Part shown: piece after piece, positions 12,975 through 22,612 of the stretch
Layout of the letters: every line of letters begins with the position of its first letter
How positions within the stretch are numbered: the stretch's first letter is position 1
Source of the DNA: Pycnopodia helianthoides
Taxonomy: Eukaryota > Echinodermata > Asteroidea > Forcipulatida > Asteriidae
DNA length: 64,000 nt
Assembly: GCA_032158295.1 (NCBI GenBank)
Contig: CM063249.1
Location: forward strand, 9,563,195 to 9,627,194
Direction of reading: 5' to 3'
Notes under the pieces: generated by a model
Databases searched by the model: none
What the model was told of the DNA's origin: nothing
The model's input: only the letters and a program-made list of their open reading frames with translations
Translations under genes and position numbers: made by a program

Positions 12975-13086
12975 AGTTGCCGATATCGCCATAGTGATTT
13001 GTATTGTATTTGTTACATCACACTTTGCTTAGCAATTAAGATTGATTCACAGCTTAAGATCAATCTTAGCTCTTCATGAAATCAGC

Positions 13087-13266
13087 CCCTGGATTTCCAT
13101 CTTTGAGAGGGCAAGGCCATTTTTGTTTTGCAAAAGTGCGCTTCCATAAAAAAAACCTTAAAGTGTATGAGAAACTTATGAAGGGGTAGGCCTACCAAGG
13201 CAAAGGCAAAGACCAGGGCAACAGAGGCCATACTCCTTCATGGCCTCTGTGTAATTCCAGGCCTGG
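13087..13266 (-). repeat. Dispersed CAGGCCTGGAATTACAC element, copy 1
   Basis: On the minus strand this begins CCAGGCCTGGAATTACAC, then GAGGCCATG, and ends in a GAGAGGGCA-type motif reading CCTCTCAAAG. It matches copies at 31896 and 56692. It lies 308 bp before the second coding exon. Confidence 0.6.
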
Positions 13267-13574
13267 ATACTGAAGAGGGTAATTCATTTGAAAGGTGCGC
13301 CATTGAGTATGTGACTACTTACTGTAATTGTTATGAGTAACTGTCACTTATTAATAGAAAATATACACCAATACTGTACATGTATATTTACATTTAGTCA
13401 ATCATTTTTGTTTTTTAAAGCTAATCAAAATAGAAGCTTGTAAAGCACCCAATTAAATACAGGACATAGCTTTAACATTGCGTACATTTATCAGATGTCT
13501 TTGAAATCTAGATCCTTAAGTCTCAAATAATTATGGTATGGATTAACAAGAGAAAACAATTTCTTTTCAAACAG

Positions 13575-13751
13575 AAGGTAACATTTGAGGGAATGGAAAC
13601 CTTTTTAAACGATTTGTTTGTTTTGATTCAGAAGGGGCATGTCCAACAAGAAGAAGGTGAACAAGATGAAGAAGGAAAAGAACATTTGGAGAATATGCTT
13701 GCCAGGCAACAGCAGTTGATCGAGACCCTAAAGGTTGAGAACAAACACCTG
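13575..13751 (+). CDS. RIMBP2: RIM-binding protein, second coding exon (59 codons)
   Basis: The acceptor is TTTCAAACAG|AAG (13574/13575) and the donor CTG|GTAATG (13751/13752); the exon is 177 bp, phase 0 at both ends. The product reads KVTFEGMETFLNDLF, then an acidic QQEEGEQDEEGKEH stretch, then a heptad-like helix LENMLARQQQLIETLKVENK. The last block resembles the vertebrate helix that ends in LKEENQML just before the RIM-BP KRKNAEL block (recalled, not searched). A tandem acceptor CAGAAG at 13572-13577 could drop the single first lysine. The two flanking introns are 11.7 kb and 366 bp. Confidence 0.8.
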
Positions 13752-14117
13752 GTAATGATGATGAAATGGGAGCTTATAATTCAATTTTATTGTTCTAATT
13801 AACGATTGACCTTTTAGACTCTGCTAATTACACATTTATTTTGCTACTGCCCTGCAACCCAACACAAATTTGTCTGCTGTTTTTGAACTTTGTCCACAAT
13901 AACAGATACTGTCAGTCAAGCTTTTTTTCATATGTTGCTTATAACTGGTGGTGTTTGCTTTTGTAGGTGGCTTCCTTAAATGCCAAGCTACATTGAGCTC
14001 TTTAGATCCATTTGCTGTACTTGAAACTCAATTTGGTTTTGTTTTGCCTTGTGTGTTTGCTTTGATGAGAATCATTAACTTTCTACTTGCATGCACTTTA
14101 TAATTTTGCCAATGTAG
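13752..14117 (+). other. Short intron (366 bp)
   Basis: It is bounded by GTAATG and TTTGCCAATGTAG. I see no repeat or other feature in it. Confidence 0.7.
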
Positions 14118-14819
14118 CTGGAAACTGCCGAGCAAATTGCACCCTCCACACCCTCACCAACTATTACCCCTACGGGTACCCCAAGAGGCATGTCATCACC
14201 CCAACCCACACAAGACATTGATATTGCATGTGTTAGTAGCACCCAACCTCCCCCATATACTGAGGGTTCCATCTCGAGGTATGAGGACAAAGTTGTTGAT
14301 CAGCAAGGTTTCGCAACTACTGCTGATGATGTCAGAGACGAATCAGTAGACCTTGGTATACCATTGCCAGAATCAGTCGACTTTGACTTTAATCAATACT
14401 TGGTGTTCACCCCACCCTGTGTGCCAACGTCTGACATGGGGTCCGTCACAGGGTCTGAAGATGATGATATTGAAGCAACTGTTGCTGGTGCCAGTTATGT
14501 TAGGGAAGCATCGCCAACACTGCCATCACCAGATGCAATAATAACAACCATGGAAGAAACCGAACCACCTGCACCTATTATTCCCCACGGTTCCGTGACA
14601 CCATCTGACATCATTAATGCTCAGCTCAGCACAGAGGCCGTAGCGATTACTGATCATGGTGAAGGGCTGTATGCTACTGATGCATTTCTGGCAAACATTG
14701 CTAATGCTTTTGATGCTTCTGATATGCCGTGTGATAATCAGATTGAGAGTGATATTGCATGTGTGTCTCCACCCCTTGTTGACACTATGTCCCCCACTGT
14801 GTCCGACCCAGAGGTCATG
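14118..14819 (+). CDS. RIMBP2: RIM-binding protein, third coding exon (acidic S/T/P-rich insert, 234 codons)
   Basis: The acceptor is AATGTAG|CTG and the donor ATG|GTGAGT (14819/14820); the exon is 702 bp, phase 0 at both ends. The product is acidic, disordered and rich in S, T, P, D and E. It contains QPPPYTEG, a PPxY pattern of the type bound by WW domains. The phrase DIACVS occurs twice, near the start (about 14222) and near the end (about 14751). In the vertebrate proteins I recall, only a short linker separates the two coiled-coil blocks on either side, so this exon is a lineage expansion. It has no recognised domain. Coding status is strong: one long open frame, good splice signals and more balanced codon use than the introns. 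Confidence 0.78.
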
Positions 14820-16240
14820 GTGAGTTAACTCATGCTAATCATTATCCTCAACTGCAGTTTAAAATAAAAAGGCGAGATACAGCATTGACAATGTCATCAT
14901 TAATTGCAATTTTGTGCTCTCCTTCAAATTCTGTACAACACGTAACGCTTATTGCTGGTGTGTACTTCAAAAATACAGACAAATCCTGTAGTTTGTTTTA
15001 GTTGTTCATGTGGGGTGAATGTTGCGGTGGGTGTACCCAATAAATAATCATAGGAGAATTTTTGCTCGTAGTATTCAATGTTAAGTCGGGGGAGGGGTGA
15101 AGTAATAGGTACTCTGAGAAAGTTTGACTAATTTAATAAGATGTCAATGCTGTATCTCCTTTATATGTAAACAAAAATAACTCTGCACGCTTTTATTGTT
15201 GCTTATTTGGTGAATAGTTTATTTGACTGTCATTTGCTTGTTTGTTTTTGCAAGTAAATTATGCTTGTTTACTATTTTGTGTGTTACTTTTGTTCATGGG
15301 AATGTTTTTCTGTCGCTCTTGTCAGTTTGCCCATTTATTATTTCCATTTTTCGCTATTGTGTGCAGTTGCTGTCATTGATGTGTGTGTAGTTGATAAGGA
15401 CAAAATCCACTCACAACCATGACAACACTTTTAAACTTCAATCACTCGCACAATATTTTATTAACTATCATGAACAGTTTTAACCTCACAAGTTGTACTT
15501 TACATTGGATTTTGTCAAAACAAATACTTAATAAATTCATCAAGCACAAGGGGGTGTATCAGGTCAGTAAGCAAAATGAGATCAAATTTTAGGCTGAAAC
15601 ACCACAGAAATGAACGGAACGCACTCGTTTATTTTGAACAATTTACTTACTAGAATACCAGTTTAAAAGAAAATAAATTTAAATGCTCCTTATTTACAAA
15701 ATCAGTGGCTTAGTTAACAATGAAAAGAATCTATGAATTTAAGCATTCGTTAAGCATTCATTTGAAGAGGTTGCAGGCGTTGAATAATCTTGTCAACCCT
15801 CGGATATATTCTTCTTAAAAACCTGAGCAGTACCTTTGTGTCACATCTGCCACATGTGTATAAATATGGGTTCAGTTAATTTTGAGACTATACAATGTCT
15901 GTGTACTGTGTACAAAATACACATATTATGTATATTATGTGTAATATTTTGCGCATTACAAAAACTGTACGTGTTTGCCCTACAACCTTGGGAAATGAGA
16001 TTTGTGTATCGTGCTTTGGGGGCCTTAAGACTTTGGCCTCAGGCGTTGGTAAGATTATCTCTGTAATAGATGGTACATGTGCTACTTGTACAGTGGTAGA
16101 AGTATGTGTGAGTCTTCTATACGAGATTAAATGATTATCACCAACTATGAATGAAATCTTATGGCTGTCCATGAAGTAGCTTGCATGAATGTTACAACTA
16201 GCCTGTCTGTGTTTTTTTGTCTTGCACATGCATTGTTTAG
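14820..16240 (+). other. Intron (1.4 kb)
   Basis: It runs from GTGAGT to CATTGTTTAG. It is AT-rich, and I recognise no element in it. Short ORFs on both strands near 15836-16134 have no splice or homology support. Confidence 0.6.
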
Positions 16241-16462
16241 AATGGTGAAGGTTGCGATGATGTACATGTAGAGGGTGTGCTATTGCCTGCTGGTGGTACT
16301 GTTGACCAGTCAATCATAGGGACTATTGACCAGTCAATCACAGGGACTACTGACAAGTCCGCTGCAGGGACTATTGACCAATCTGGTGTTGTTGACAGTA
16401 TAGACAGGGAATCCAGGAATGAAGAAACTTTGATGGTGGTGTCGCAAGAGGAGCCAAGCATG
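16241..16462 (+). CDS. RIMBP2: RIM-binding protein, fourth coding exon (GTxDQS repeat, 74 codons)
   Basis: The acceptor is CATTGTTTAG|AAT and the exon is open for 74 codons to ATG|GTATTA (16462/16463). Phase is 0 at both ends. The donor is weak (GTATTA), so this end is the least certain border of the set. Residues 19-50 are four 8-residue repeats of the form GT-[VIT]-D-[QK]-S-x-x, encoded by four 24-bp units at 16295-16390. The tail (DRESRNEETLMVVSQEEPSM) is acidic. It continues the disordered insert of the previous exon. Confidence 0.68.
16295..16390 (+). repeat. Coding 24-bp tandem repeat, four units
   Basis: The four units begin GGTACTGTTGACCAGTC, GGGACTATTGACCAGTC, GGGACTACTGACAAGTC and GGGACTATTGACCAATC. 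The frame is kept, because each unit is 8 codons. Confidence 0.85.
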
Positions 16463-16581
16463 GTATTATAGAGATCATTGTTATTTATCTGAGTCAAGTT
16501 TTGGTCAGTTGTTAACTAATAGTACTGGGCACCTAGACAAATTGAAAAATTGCAAACTGAAAGCTACCATTAAAAACAACG

Positions 16582-16916
16582 CAGGGCTTTAAAATTACAC
16601 TAGAGCGGAGGCCAGTGATTTTAGCACTCGGCCAGTAAACTGGGAGTGGACAAGTGCGATGGTTTTGTGTTTTTGTTCAAATATTGACTCTCAGTCTGAT
16701 AAAAATCTTTCCAATCTGTTGAGTATTGAAGGCCCACAAATGAGATTAATCTTCTCTTTGTGCTTGTTCAAATTGAAACAGTTCAAATGCGAAACTATGT
16801 TGGTCCAGGTATTTTTTTTTACAGTTCAATTCTGTTCTTGTAAAAAAAAAATGGTCCAGGAAACATTTTGAGATACAAACTCTTGGTCCTGTGGATTTTA
16901 CCCCCAAAAAGGAGCC
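16582..16916 (+). repeat. Dispersed repeat, GGCCAGT family, copy 2
   Basis: It shares CAGGGCTTTAAAATTACAC, GGCCAGTAAAC, TCTGTTGAGTATTGAAG and CTTCTCTTTGTGCTTGTTCA with the copy at 9466, in the same order and orientation. Confidence 0.65.
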
Positions 16917-17252
16917 GTGGTACATGTACAAAGGTGCTCAATAGTCCATGCTAGATGTGTCGCATTTAGGGTCCAAAGGGGCCACAAAACATCACTGATC
17001 TTGACCATATTGAGATAAATAATAATGAACTACAATGCATATAAATTTGCATTCGATTTCTTTCCTAAGCACTGCATGTTTTTACATTCCACATTGCGCC
17101 TTCATGTGCTCAGTGTTTTTCTGTTGCATTTGGGATGTAGTTTTTGGTTCTTTATTTTTTTTCGCTCTAGAAAACGGCATGCATTTCTGTTCTGTCCTGA
17201 TAAATCTAAACACAAAAAGTAACATGATTAGAGCCCTGAACACTTGGATAAC

Positions 17253-17541
17253 TGGGGCCTGATTTAATGGCACCGCTTACCGCAGAATTCTGTGCTTATG
17301 GCCCCCTGTATGGCCCATGGTTCTCTGGGCCGTAAGCGCAGAACTCTGCCGTAACCAGGGGTCGATTTCACAAAACTCTTCCTAACTTAGGACTAGTCCT
17401 AGGCAATGCTAAGAGATAGGACTAGTCCTAAGTTAGGACCAGTACTTAAGACTAGTCCTATCTCTTAGCATTGCCTAGGACTAGTCCTAAGTCAGGAAGA
17501 GTTTTGTGAAATCGACCCCAGTGCCATGAAATTGGACCCTG
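17253..17541. mobile_element. Outer MITE, interrupted by an inner MITE
   Basis: The outer ends GGGGCCTGATTTAATGGCAC (about 17256-17275) and GTGCCATGAAATTGGACCC (about 17521-17539) are inverted. Inner arms CGCTTACCGCAGAATTCTG and CAGAACTCTGCCGTAA are still partly paired. The element is split at 17358 by the palindrome listed next. Confidence 0.7.
17359..17518. mobile_element. Inner palindromic MITE nested in the outer MITE
   Basis: Both ends read GGGTCGATTTCACAAAACTC inward, followed by TTAGGACTAGTCCTAGGCAA and GCTAAGAGATAGGACTAG. The two arms are nearly identical over about 75 bp. CAG stands on both sides (17356-17358 and 17519-17521) and looks like a 3-bp target duplication, as made by PIF/Harbinger-type elements. 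Confidence 0.82.
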
Positions 17542-17755
17542 CTGATTCATATAAAAGTACTTACAACTTTTGACAGGTAATACATTTCTTATTGTTCTAC
17601 AGCTGTTAAGTTTACTCAAGCTCATAATTCATGTGTATGAAAAACACTCATTTGAAAAATATGATTGCACACAATGAGAAAAGGGTTAAAAGAAATGTGT
17701 GCTTCCTCAAATAAGCCTAAAATTGCAAAGTCCTATTTGAAATGGCCGATCGATT

Positions 17756-18079
17756 TTAAAGGTATTGGATACTTTGGGTAATTACTCAAGGAATACATTA
17801 CCATAAAAACTTACTTGGTAAGGAGCACCTTGGAGCGGCTGATAGTATAAAACATTGTGAGAAACGACTCCCTCTGAAATAATGAAGTTTTTGAGAGGGA
17901 GGTGATTTTTTACTGAAATATTTAAATTTGAGAAAGGCTTCAAATCTCAGGCATTTTGAAAGCAAACAATTCTATGCAACAAGGGTGTTTTTCTGTTGTT
18001 GTTTTCCTGCAACTTTTGAGATACACCAAAGTGAGGATATTGGTCTTTGACACTTACCAAAGGCATATCCTGCCTTTAA
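17756..18079. mobile_element. TTAA-flanked MITE, AGGTATTGGATAC subfamily, copy 1
   Basis: TTAA bounds both ends: TTAA-AGG on the left and CCT-TTAA on the right. The body has ACTTACTTGGTAAGGAGCAC, GAGAAAGGCTTCAAATCTCA, CTATGCAACAAGGGTGTTTT and a TTGGTCTTTGACA motif. A full copy in opposite orientation lies at 58796-59125 and a truncated copy at 25225-25395. Confidence 0.78.
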
Positions 18080-18159
18080 TCAATGGATGAGCAATTTAGA
18101 AACTACACATGATTAAATGTGACTGATACTTTGTTCTTGTACAGGCAAGGCAGATTTTC

Positions 18160-18491
18160 CTTAGGCTAAAAATAAATTTGTTGGATTGCCCTTTCACCCA
18201 ATTTTTTTCTTGGGTCGGTCGGTCGATTTTTATTTTTATTTTTTAAATTTTATTTTAGATGTCAAAGAATGCTCAAAACACACTGCATAAATATGTGTCT
18301 GTCATCTATATTTTAAACAAAGGGCAACCGTATTTACCATTTTGTAAGCATAAATATTCATGAAATCAAAATTCTGAAGTGAAAAAAGGGAAAACCAAAA
18401 AAAAAAAAAAAAAAAAACCCCTGCAACCGAGATTTTGCTACTTTTACGGTCGGTTGGGAAAGGGCAATTCAACAATATTTTTTAGGCCTTA
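18160..18491. mobile_element. Inverted-repeat element around an A-rich core
   Basis: The left end reads TTAGGCTAAAAATAAATTTG then GGATTGCCCTTTCACCCAA. The right end is the inverted TTGGGAAAGGGCAATTCAACA then AAAAAATATT-type sequence to AGGCCTTA. GGTCGGTCGG and CGGTCGGTTGG lie just inside. The core holds a run of about 20 A at 18398-18417. Confidence 0.65.
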
Positions 18492-18494
18492 TTA

Positions 18495-18712
18495 AGGGGC
18501 ACCACTATGAGGGAAATAAATTTTGTTGTGACCCCTTGCACATTCGGAACACACCTTCGCAAAATGCGCACCTTCCATTTCCACCATTTTTGGGTCACTT
18601 TCTTTGTGTATATTTTGACGCCCAAAATGGGGGATGGGATAGATGCATGTAAGTGCGCTGCGCATCGTGCAAGGGGTCAATACTAAAACATTTCAAGGGG
18701 CACCACTTAAAG
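18495..18712. repeat. GGGGCACCAC direct repeats around a small inverted repeat
   Basis: AAGGGGCACCACT occurs at about 18494 and again at about 18697. Between them GACCCCTTGCAC (about 18530) and GTGCAAGGGGTC (about 18667) are inverted copies. The stretch is higher in GC than its surroundings. It is probably a degraded mobile element. Confidence 0.5.
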
Positions 18713-19440
18713 GCTGGATGCTTTTGATTCTGGCCTAGTTGGACTTTCTGAATAATCCGCAAGCCAAAGCCATGAAAATACTTCCTGACAAGTACTGTGT
18801 ATTCCATATTGACTGCAATATCACAAGGTTAGGTCATATATTGTAACTCTATGGATACTGTACCTCAAGTGTTATTAATGAGTAATGGTGGAAGGTTACA
18901 CCTCCAAACACATCTGGTTTGATCAAAGAGTTATGGCTGTTTGACAGCTTAATCGCTATGTTGGAGTAGTCAGGCATATTTACATTATCGATTGTTTTCT
19001 AAAACACCTGATCAACCCTGATGTGATAAAAATCATTTTGTTATATTTAAGAGTTTGAATTTAGTGTATGTACTGTAAGCTATGGGAAATCCAATGCTGT
19101 AATTTGAAGTCTGACATGAAAATGTCTTCTTTTATAAAGCAGTTACCAATGGAACCTTCTCGCCAGTTCTTATTAGTTCTTTGCTGATTTGACAATTACA
19201 TTTTTATCTTGAATAACTAAACTGTGGGGAGTGGGGCATCAGGAAGCCCTTTTCCTTTACGACTTCTCATGGAGTTGGTGCAGGTAATTGAAAAGAACAA
19301 AATGTTTAGTGGACAAGTGTTTCGGAGGTTAGGTATACACATTCAAACCCGGGACCTGTATCAAAAGAGGACAATAGGGTCCACAGTTGGGTAAAGGTCC
19401 TCGGTTGGAAAATGCATGTACAAAAACAGGTCCCCAATTG

Positions 19441-19618
19441 CAGGGCCAATTTCATAGAGCTGCTTAAGCACAAAAAGTAGCTAAGCACAACAAAATTATG
19501 CTTACCAGAATAAGGTTACCAGCCAAAATACAATGTCACCTGTAAATTGGTGACTGGTATCCTGCTTGTTTCTGCTTAGCATGAAATTGCTAAAGCAGCT
19601 CTATGAAATTGGGCCCAG
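19441..19618. mobile_element. Palindromic MITE, TTTCATAGAGCTGCTT family, copy 1
   Basis: The left arm is GGGCCAATTTCATAGAGCTG then CTTAAGCACAA; the right arm is the inverted GCAGCTCTATGAAATTGGGCCC. TGACTGGTATCCTGC lies in the middle. Related copies are at 51951 and 57300. Confidence 0.75.
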
Positions 19619-19696
19619 GTGTTTACGCACTTGGGTGAGGTTTTTAGTTTATATATACTTAAGATTAACATGTATTCTTGGCTGTCCTGATTTCAG

Positions 19697-19834
19697 CACA
19701 AACAAGTTGAGGAGTTGCAGAAGGAACGTCGACCCAACGAAGAGCGTTATGAGAAACTGAAGAAACGCAATGTGGAGCTGTCTCTAATGACTAAACGGCT
19801 TGAAGAGAAGGCTAGACAGATACAGAAACAAAAG
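19697..19834 (+). CDS. RIMBP2: RIM-binding protein, fifth coding exon (coiled coil, 46 codons)
   Basis: The acceptor is CCTGATTTCAG|CAC (19696/19697) and the donor AAG|GTTTGT (19834/19835); 138 bp, phase 0 at both ends. The product is a highly charged helix: HKQVEELQKERRPNEERYEK followed by LKKRNVELSLMTKRLEEKAR and QIQKQK. The block KRNVEL-x5-KRLEEKARQIQ matches the vertebrate RIM-BP coiled coil (KRKNAEL-x5-KRLEERARKLQ, recalled from TSPOAP1). This is one of the two exons that identify the gene. The coil ends at the donor and, in the simplest model, continues in the exon at 26092. Confidence 0.88.
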
Positions 19835-20439
19835 GTTTGTTCATGTTTTATCAATGAACTTCATCTTTCTGGGCTCAAGCTGCTGTCAGCAGTGTTGCTT
19901 TGTAGTTAAACAGTTATCGCCGAAAGACGTGTATACAAGCAAATTGTTTACGGACTCACAAACCTGTAAGCGATTTCCCTTGTATGGACCTTATGCACAT
20001 CACTTCATTTGAGTAGGGCCCCTTGGGCTAGAGGTCAAAAAAAGGTTGCTCATTGGCCCATCCTGCGCGCCGTGCATACATGGATGTGCATTTCCATTGT
20101 TTCATCATCGGCTTACCTCTAAGATGACCGCCTGATGACATCAATGCCTAAGGTCTACAGCAGAGCAAAATGCTAGACAGAATGTATCAGTGGCTACTAA
20201 AACATCACAATTTGCTACTCAATATTGGCAATGAGTGTGCACAAAATACGCTTAGTCTAAATTTTTTGCAATACAAAAATTGCTGGACATGATCGTTCTC
20301 TGCAAACGTAAGTCTGATACACACATTTAAAGAAAAATTCAAAAGGAAGCTCGCGGCAGATGTGTAAACACGCCCTGACATTCCATGCACAGTTAATGCT
20401 CTCACCAAGTTAGGCGTCATTTGCCCCGTAACAAAGGGA

Positions 20440-20655
20440 CAAAGGGCGGCGAAGGACATGAAGGATACTGGAATTTCATGCTCCAAATCTCCCTTTTTCC
20501 TTGGGTCATTGTGTAATCCCCAATTCCTGACCTTTGTTCTTTTGTTGCACAAACAAGGATTACAAGAGATCATTAGGCTGCCACTATTGTGTTCAGCATG
20601 TGAGGTAAGCCCAAGATTCCAGAATGGCCGATTATCAGCTGTGGCTTATGGCTGA
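20440..20655 (+). repeat. Dispersed repeat with CTTTGTTCTTTTGTT core, copy 1
   Basis: It shares ATTGTGTAATC, GACCTTTGTTCTTTTGTT, CACAAA, CCGATTATCAGC-like and AGATTCCAGAAT motifs, in order, with 37290-37522. The copies are diverged. There is no coding support. Confidence 0.5.
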
Positions 20656-21866
20656 GATTTGGCCAATTCAAGGTGAACAAAAGCCACATTTTCTCAAAAG
20701 AGAAAAAGAAACATCGGAAATTTTATGAGAACGTTTGTTCTGTTTTCTTGGTTAAGAAGTCATGGTTTCATTGTGACCACAATATTTTTAACAACAAAAA
20801 TATTCAGTAAACTCTGACAATTAATATTGCGTGTGAACACAGAAAAATGTATGAATTCCCAGTTGTACAGTAGGTGGTTAAGGGGTAGTTTATTGGTGAT
20901 CATCAGACTCAGAGGAAAATAATGATGAATTTCAGGTAAGAAGTAACTATAACTAGTAAACTTGCGGGTACAACCTTGTGTAAATCGCCTTTGGGAGGGG
21001 TGTTGGGCTCTGAAAAGAGCCAGTGTGGTCTCGACGTTTTCGAACAGTATACTTTGTTCGTCGTCATGAGACTTTCAGGTAGTTCAGAAAAAAACACTTT
21101 TCAGGCGTCCCTCCCTGTAAACTTTCACTTCCCTTCAATGGTAACTTATCCTGTTTGGAAAAAGTCATGAACTGATCTTTAAACCTGACTGCCAACCCTC
21201 AGGAGAGGGCAGTATTAATCCAGTACACTATCTCCTTCATCTGATTCATTAATAGGCCTACCAGCATACTGCCTGACGTTTCATCCGTCACTATGTCAGT
21301 ATTTATACTTGAGCAGTAGATCTCCTGAATTATTGATTGAGGTATGGAGGCATCAGATTCAGTGGACCAAGAAATGAATAGTTCTCACATGAAGCTGATA
21401 TTGCCTGCCTTAACTGCCTTAACTCTTTCACGCGCCGACCGGTTTAAATCCCTGCAGAAAATAGCTGTGAAACGAAAACTAAAGATCCCACAGCCACACA
21501 GTTTTCAGAATGGGAAAGAGGACTCTTGAGGGCACTATTGTAAACAGCTTTTTTGAGGTTGTGATTTGCAAAAATTGAGTAAATAATTAATGTGTCCTTA
21601 TGATCAATTAATCACTAAAGTAAATGGTGCATGAAAAGGTTAAAGGGAAGGTGTAGACGTGTAATGTACTGTCGCCATCTCTGTCTTGCCCCGTGAACAT
21701 GTTTTCTTAAGTACAAAGAAAATTGGCTAGACAGTTTCCCCCCATGAGCTTCGTTTGGTACCTGGAATGGAAAAACTGTTGTATGACATTGTTTTGAGTT
21801 TCAAGAACAAACAAAGACGGAGTGTCAAATAGCAATCCTCATAATGTTACAATTGTTCCTACTCAG

Positions 21867-22220
21867 TTAAGGTTCTCGATTGGTTTTTGTCAACGTAAGG
21901 CTAATTTATAGGCACATTTATAAGGAAAAATACAATAAAAGTCACCTGTGAAAGTTTCAGCTGAAAACAGTGTCTACTTGTTGAGAAAACAGCAAAAAAC
22001 GGTCACAGTATTTTGAATGAAAATGTTAAATCCATTCATGTTTAGTGAGGTGACAGCGGGTACCAACTGCATCTTCGCCCACATTGAGGGCAGCATTCAA
22101 ATGAATACAACATAAATTTCAAAAAGTCGCCTACAGGCACTCTTTGTATTTTGTACATTCAACTATTTTGACATATTTTATTGATTTCTAATCACTGGGG
22201 GCACTTAAGACAAAAAAAAC
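21867..22220. mobile_element. TTAA-flanked MITE, GGTAGGGTC subfamily, copy 2
   Basis: It begins TTAAGGTTCTCGATTGG and keeps TTGTTGAGAAAACAGCAAAA, AGGTGACAGCGGGTACCAAC and ATCACTGGGGGCACTTAAGA, as in the copy at 4875. The right limit is uncertain. Confidence 0.6.
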
Positions 22221-22295
22221 CTCACAGGATGCTTACTACTATTACCATCTTTGTAACAAGTAGGCTTTTGGATAAATAGTTCACAGTTTCTTTTC

Positions 22296-22612
22296 AGGCT
22301 CATTACCAAAGTATGACCCTACACTGGACCGCATGCCTGTGGCCAGTGATTAGAGCATCAGGCCAGTAAACTCATGACTGGAAATGTCCGGTGTGTTTTT
22401 TTTTCTTCAAATGTTGACTTTCAGTCTGATAGAAACCTTTCAATTTTGTTGAGTATTAAAGAAATCTTACCCATTATAAAATTGAAATAAATTTTCTGTC
22501 ATGGCTTGTGTAAATTAAAATAGTTCAAATTTTAAACTTTTTAAACAAATTCTGGTCCAGTAAACATTTTAGCGGCAAGCCCTGCGGTCTTGTGGATCCC
22601 CCCCCAAAAAAA
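22296..22612 (+). repeat. Dispersed repeat, GGCCAGT family, copy 3
   Basis: It contains ACACTGGACC, GGCCAGTGATT, GGCCAGTAAACTCATGACTG, TTGTTGAGTATTAAAG and AAGCCCTGCGGTCTTGTGGA in the family order. The 5' end is diverged. Confidence 0.6.

Larger units (their letters stand above)
1903..13574 (+). other. First intron within the coding region (11.7 kb), repeat-rich
   Basis: It is bounded by GTAAGT at 1903 and a pyrimidine/CAG acceptor at 13574. I see no coding exon inside it. It holds a palindromic MITE (1949-2055), a G-run tract (3735-3757), a TTAA-flanked MITE (4875-5285), a GGCCAGT-family element (9466-9845), a tRNA-Leu-type SINE (10750-11020), a DNA transposon with a 10-bp target duplication (12296-12974) and a short dispersed element (13087-13266). 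About 5300-9460 looks like plain AT-rich intron with no feature I can name. Confidence 0.7.
16463..19696 (+). other. Intron (3.2 kb) dense with MITEs
   Basis: It contains a GGCCAGT-family copy (16582-16916), a nested pair of MITEs (17253-17541), a TTAA-flanked MITE (17756-18079), an inverted-repeat element (18160-18491), a direct/inverted repeat block (18495-18712) and a GCTTAGC-type palindrome (19441-19618). The acceptor at the end is CCTGATTTCAG. Confidence 0.65.
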
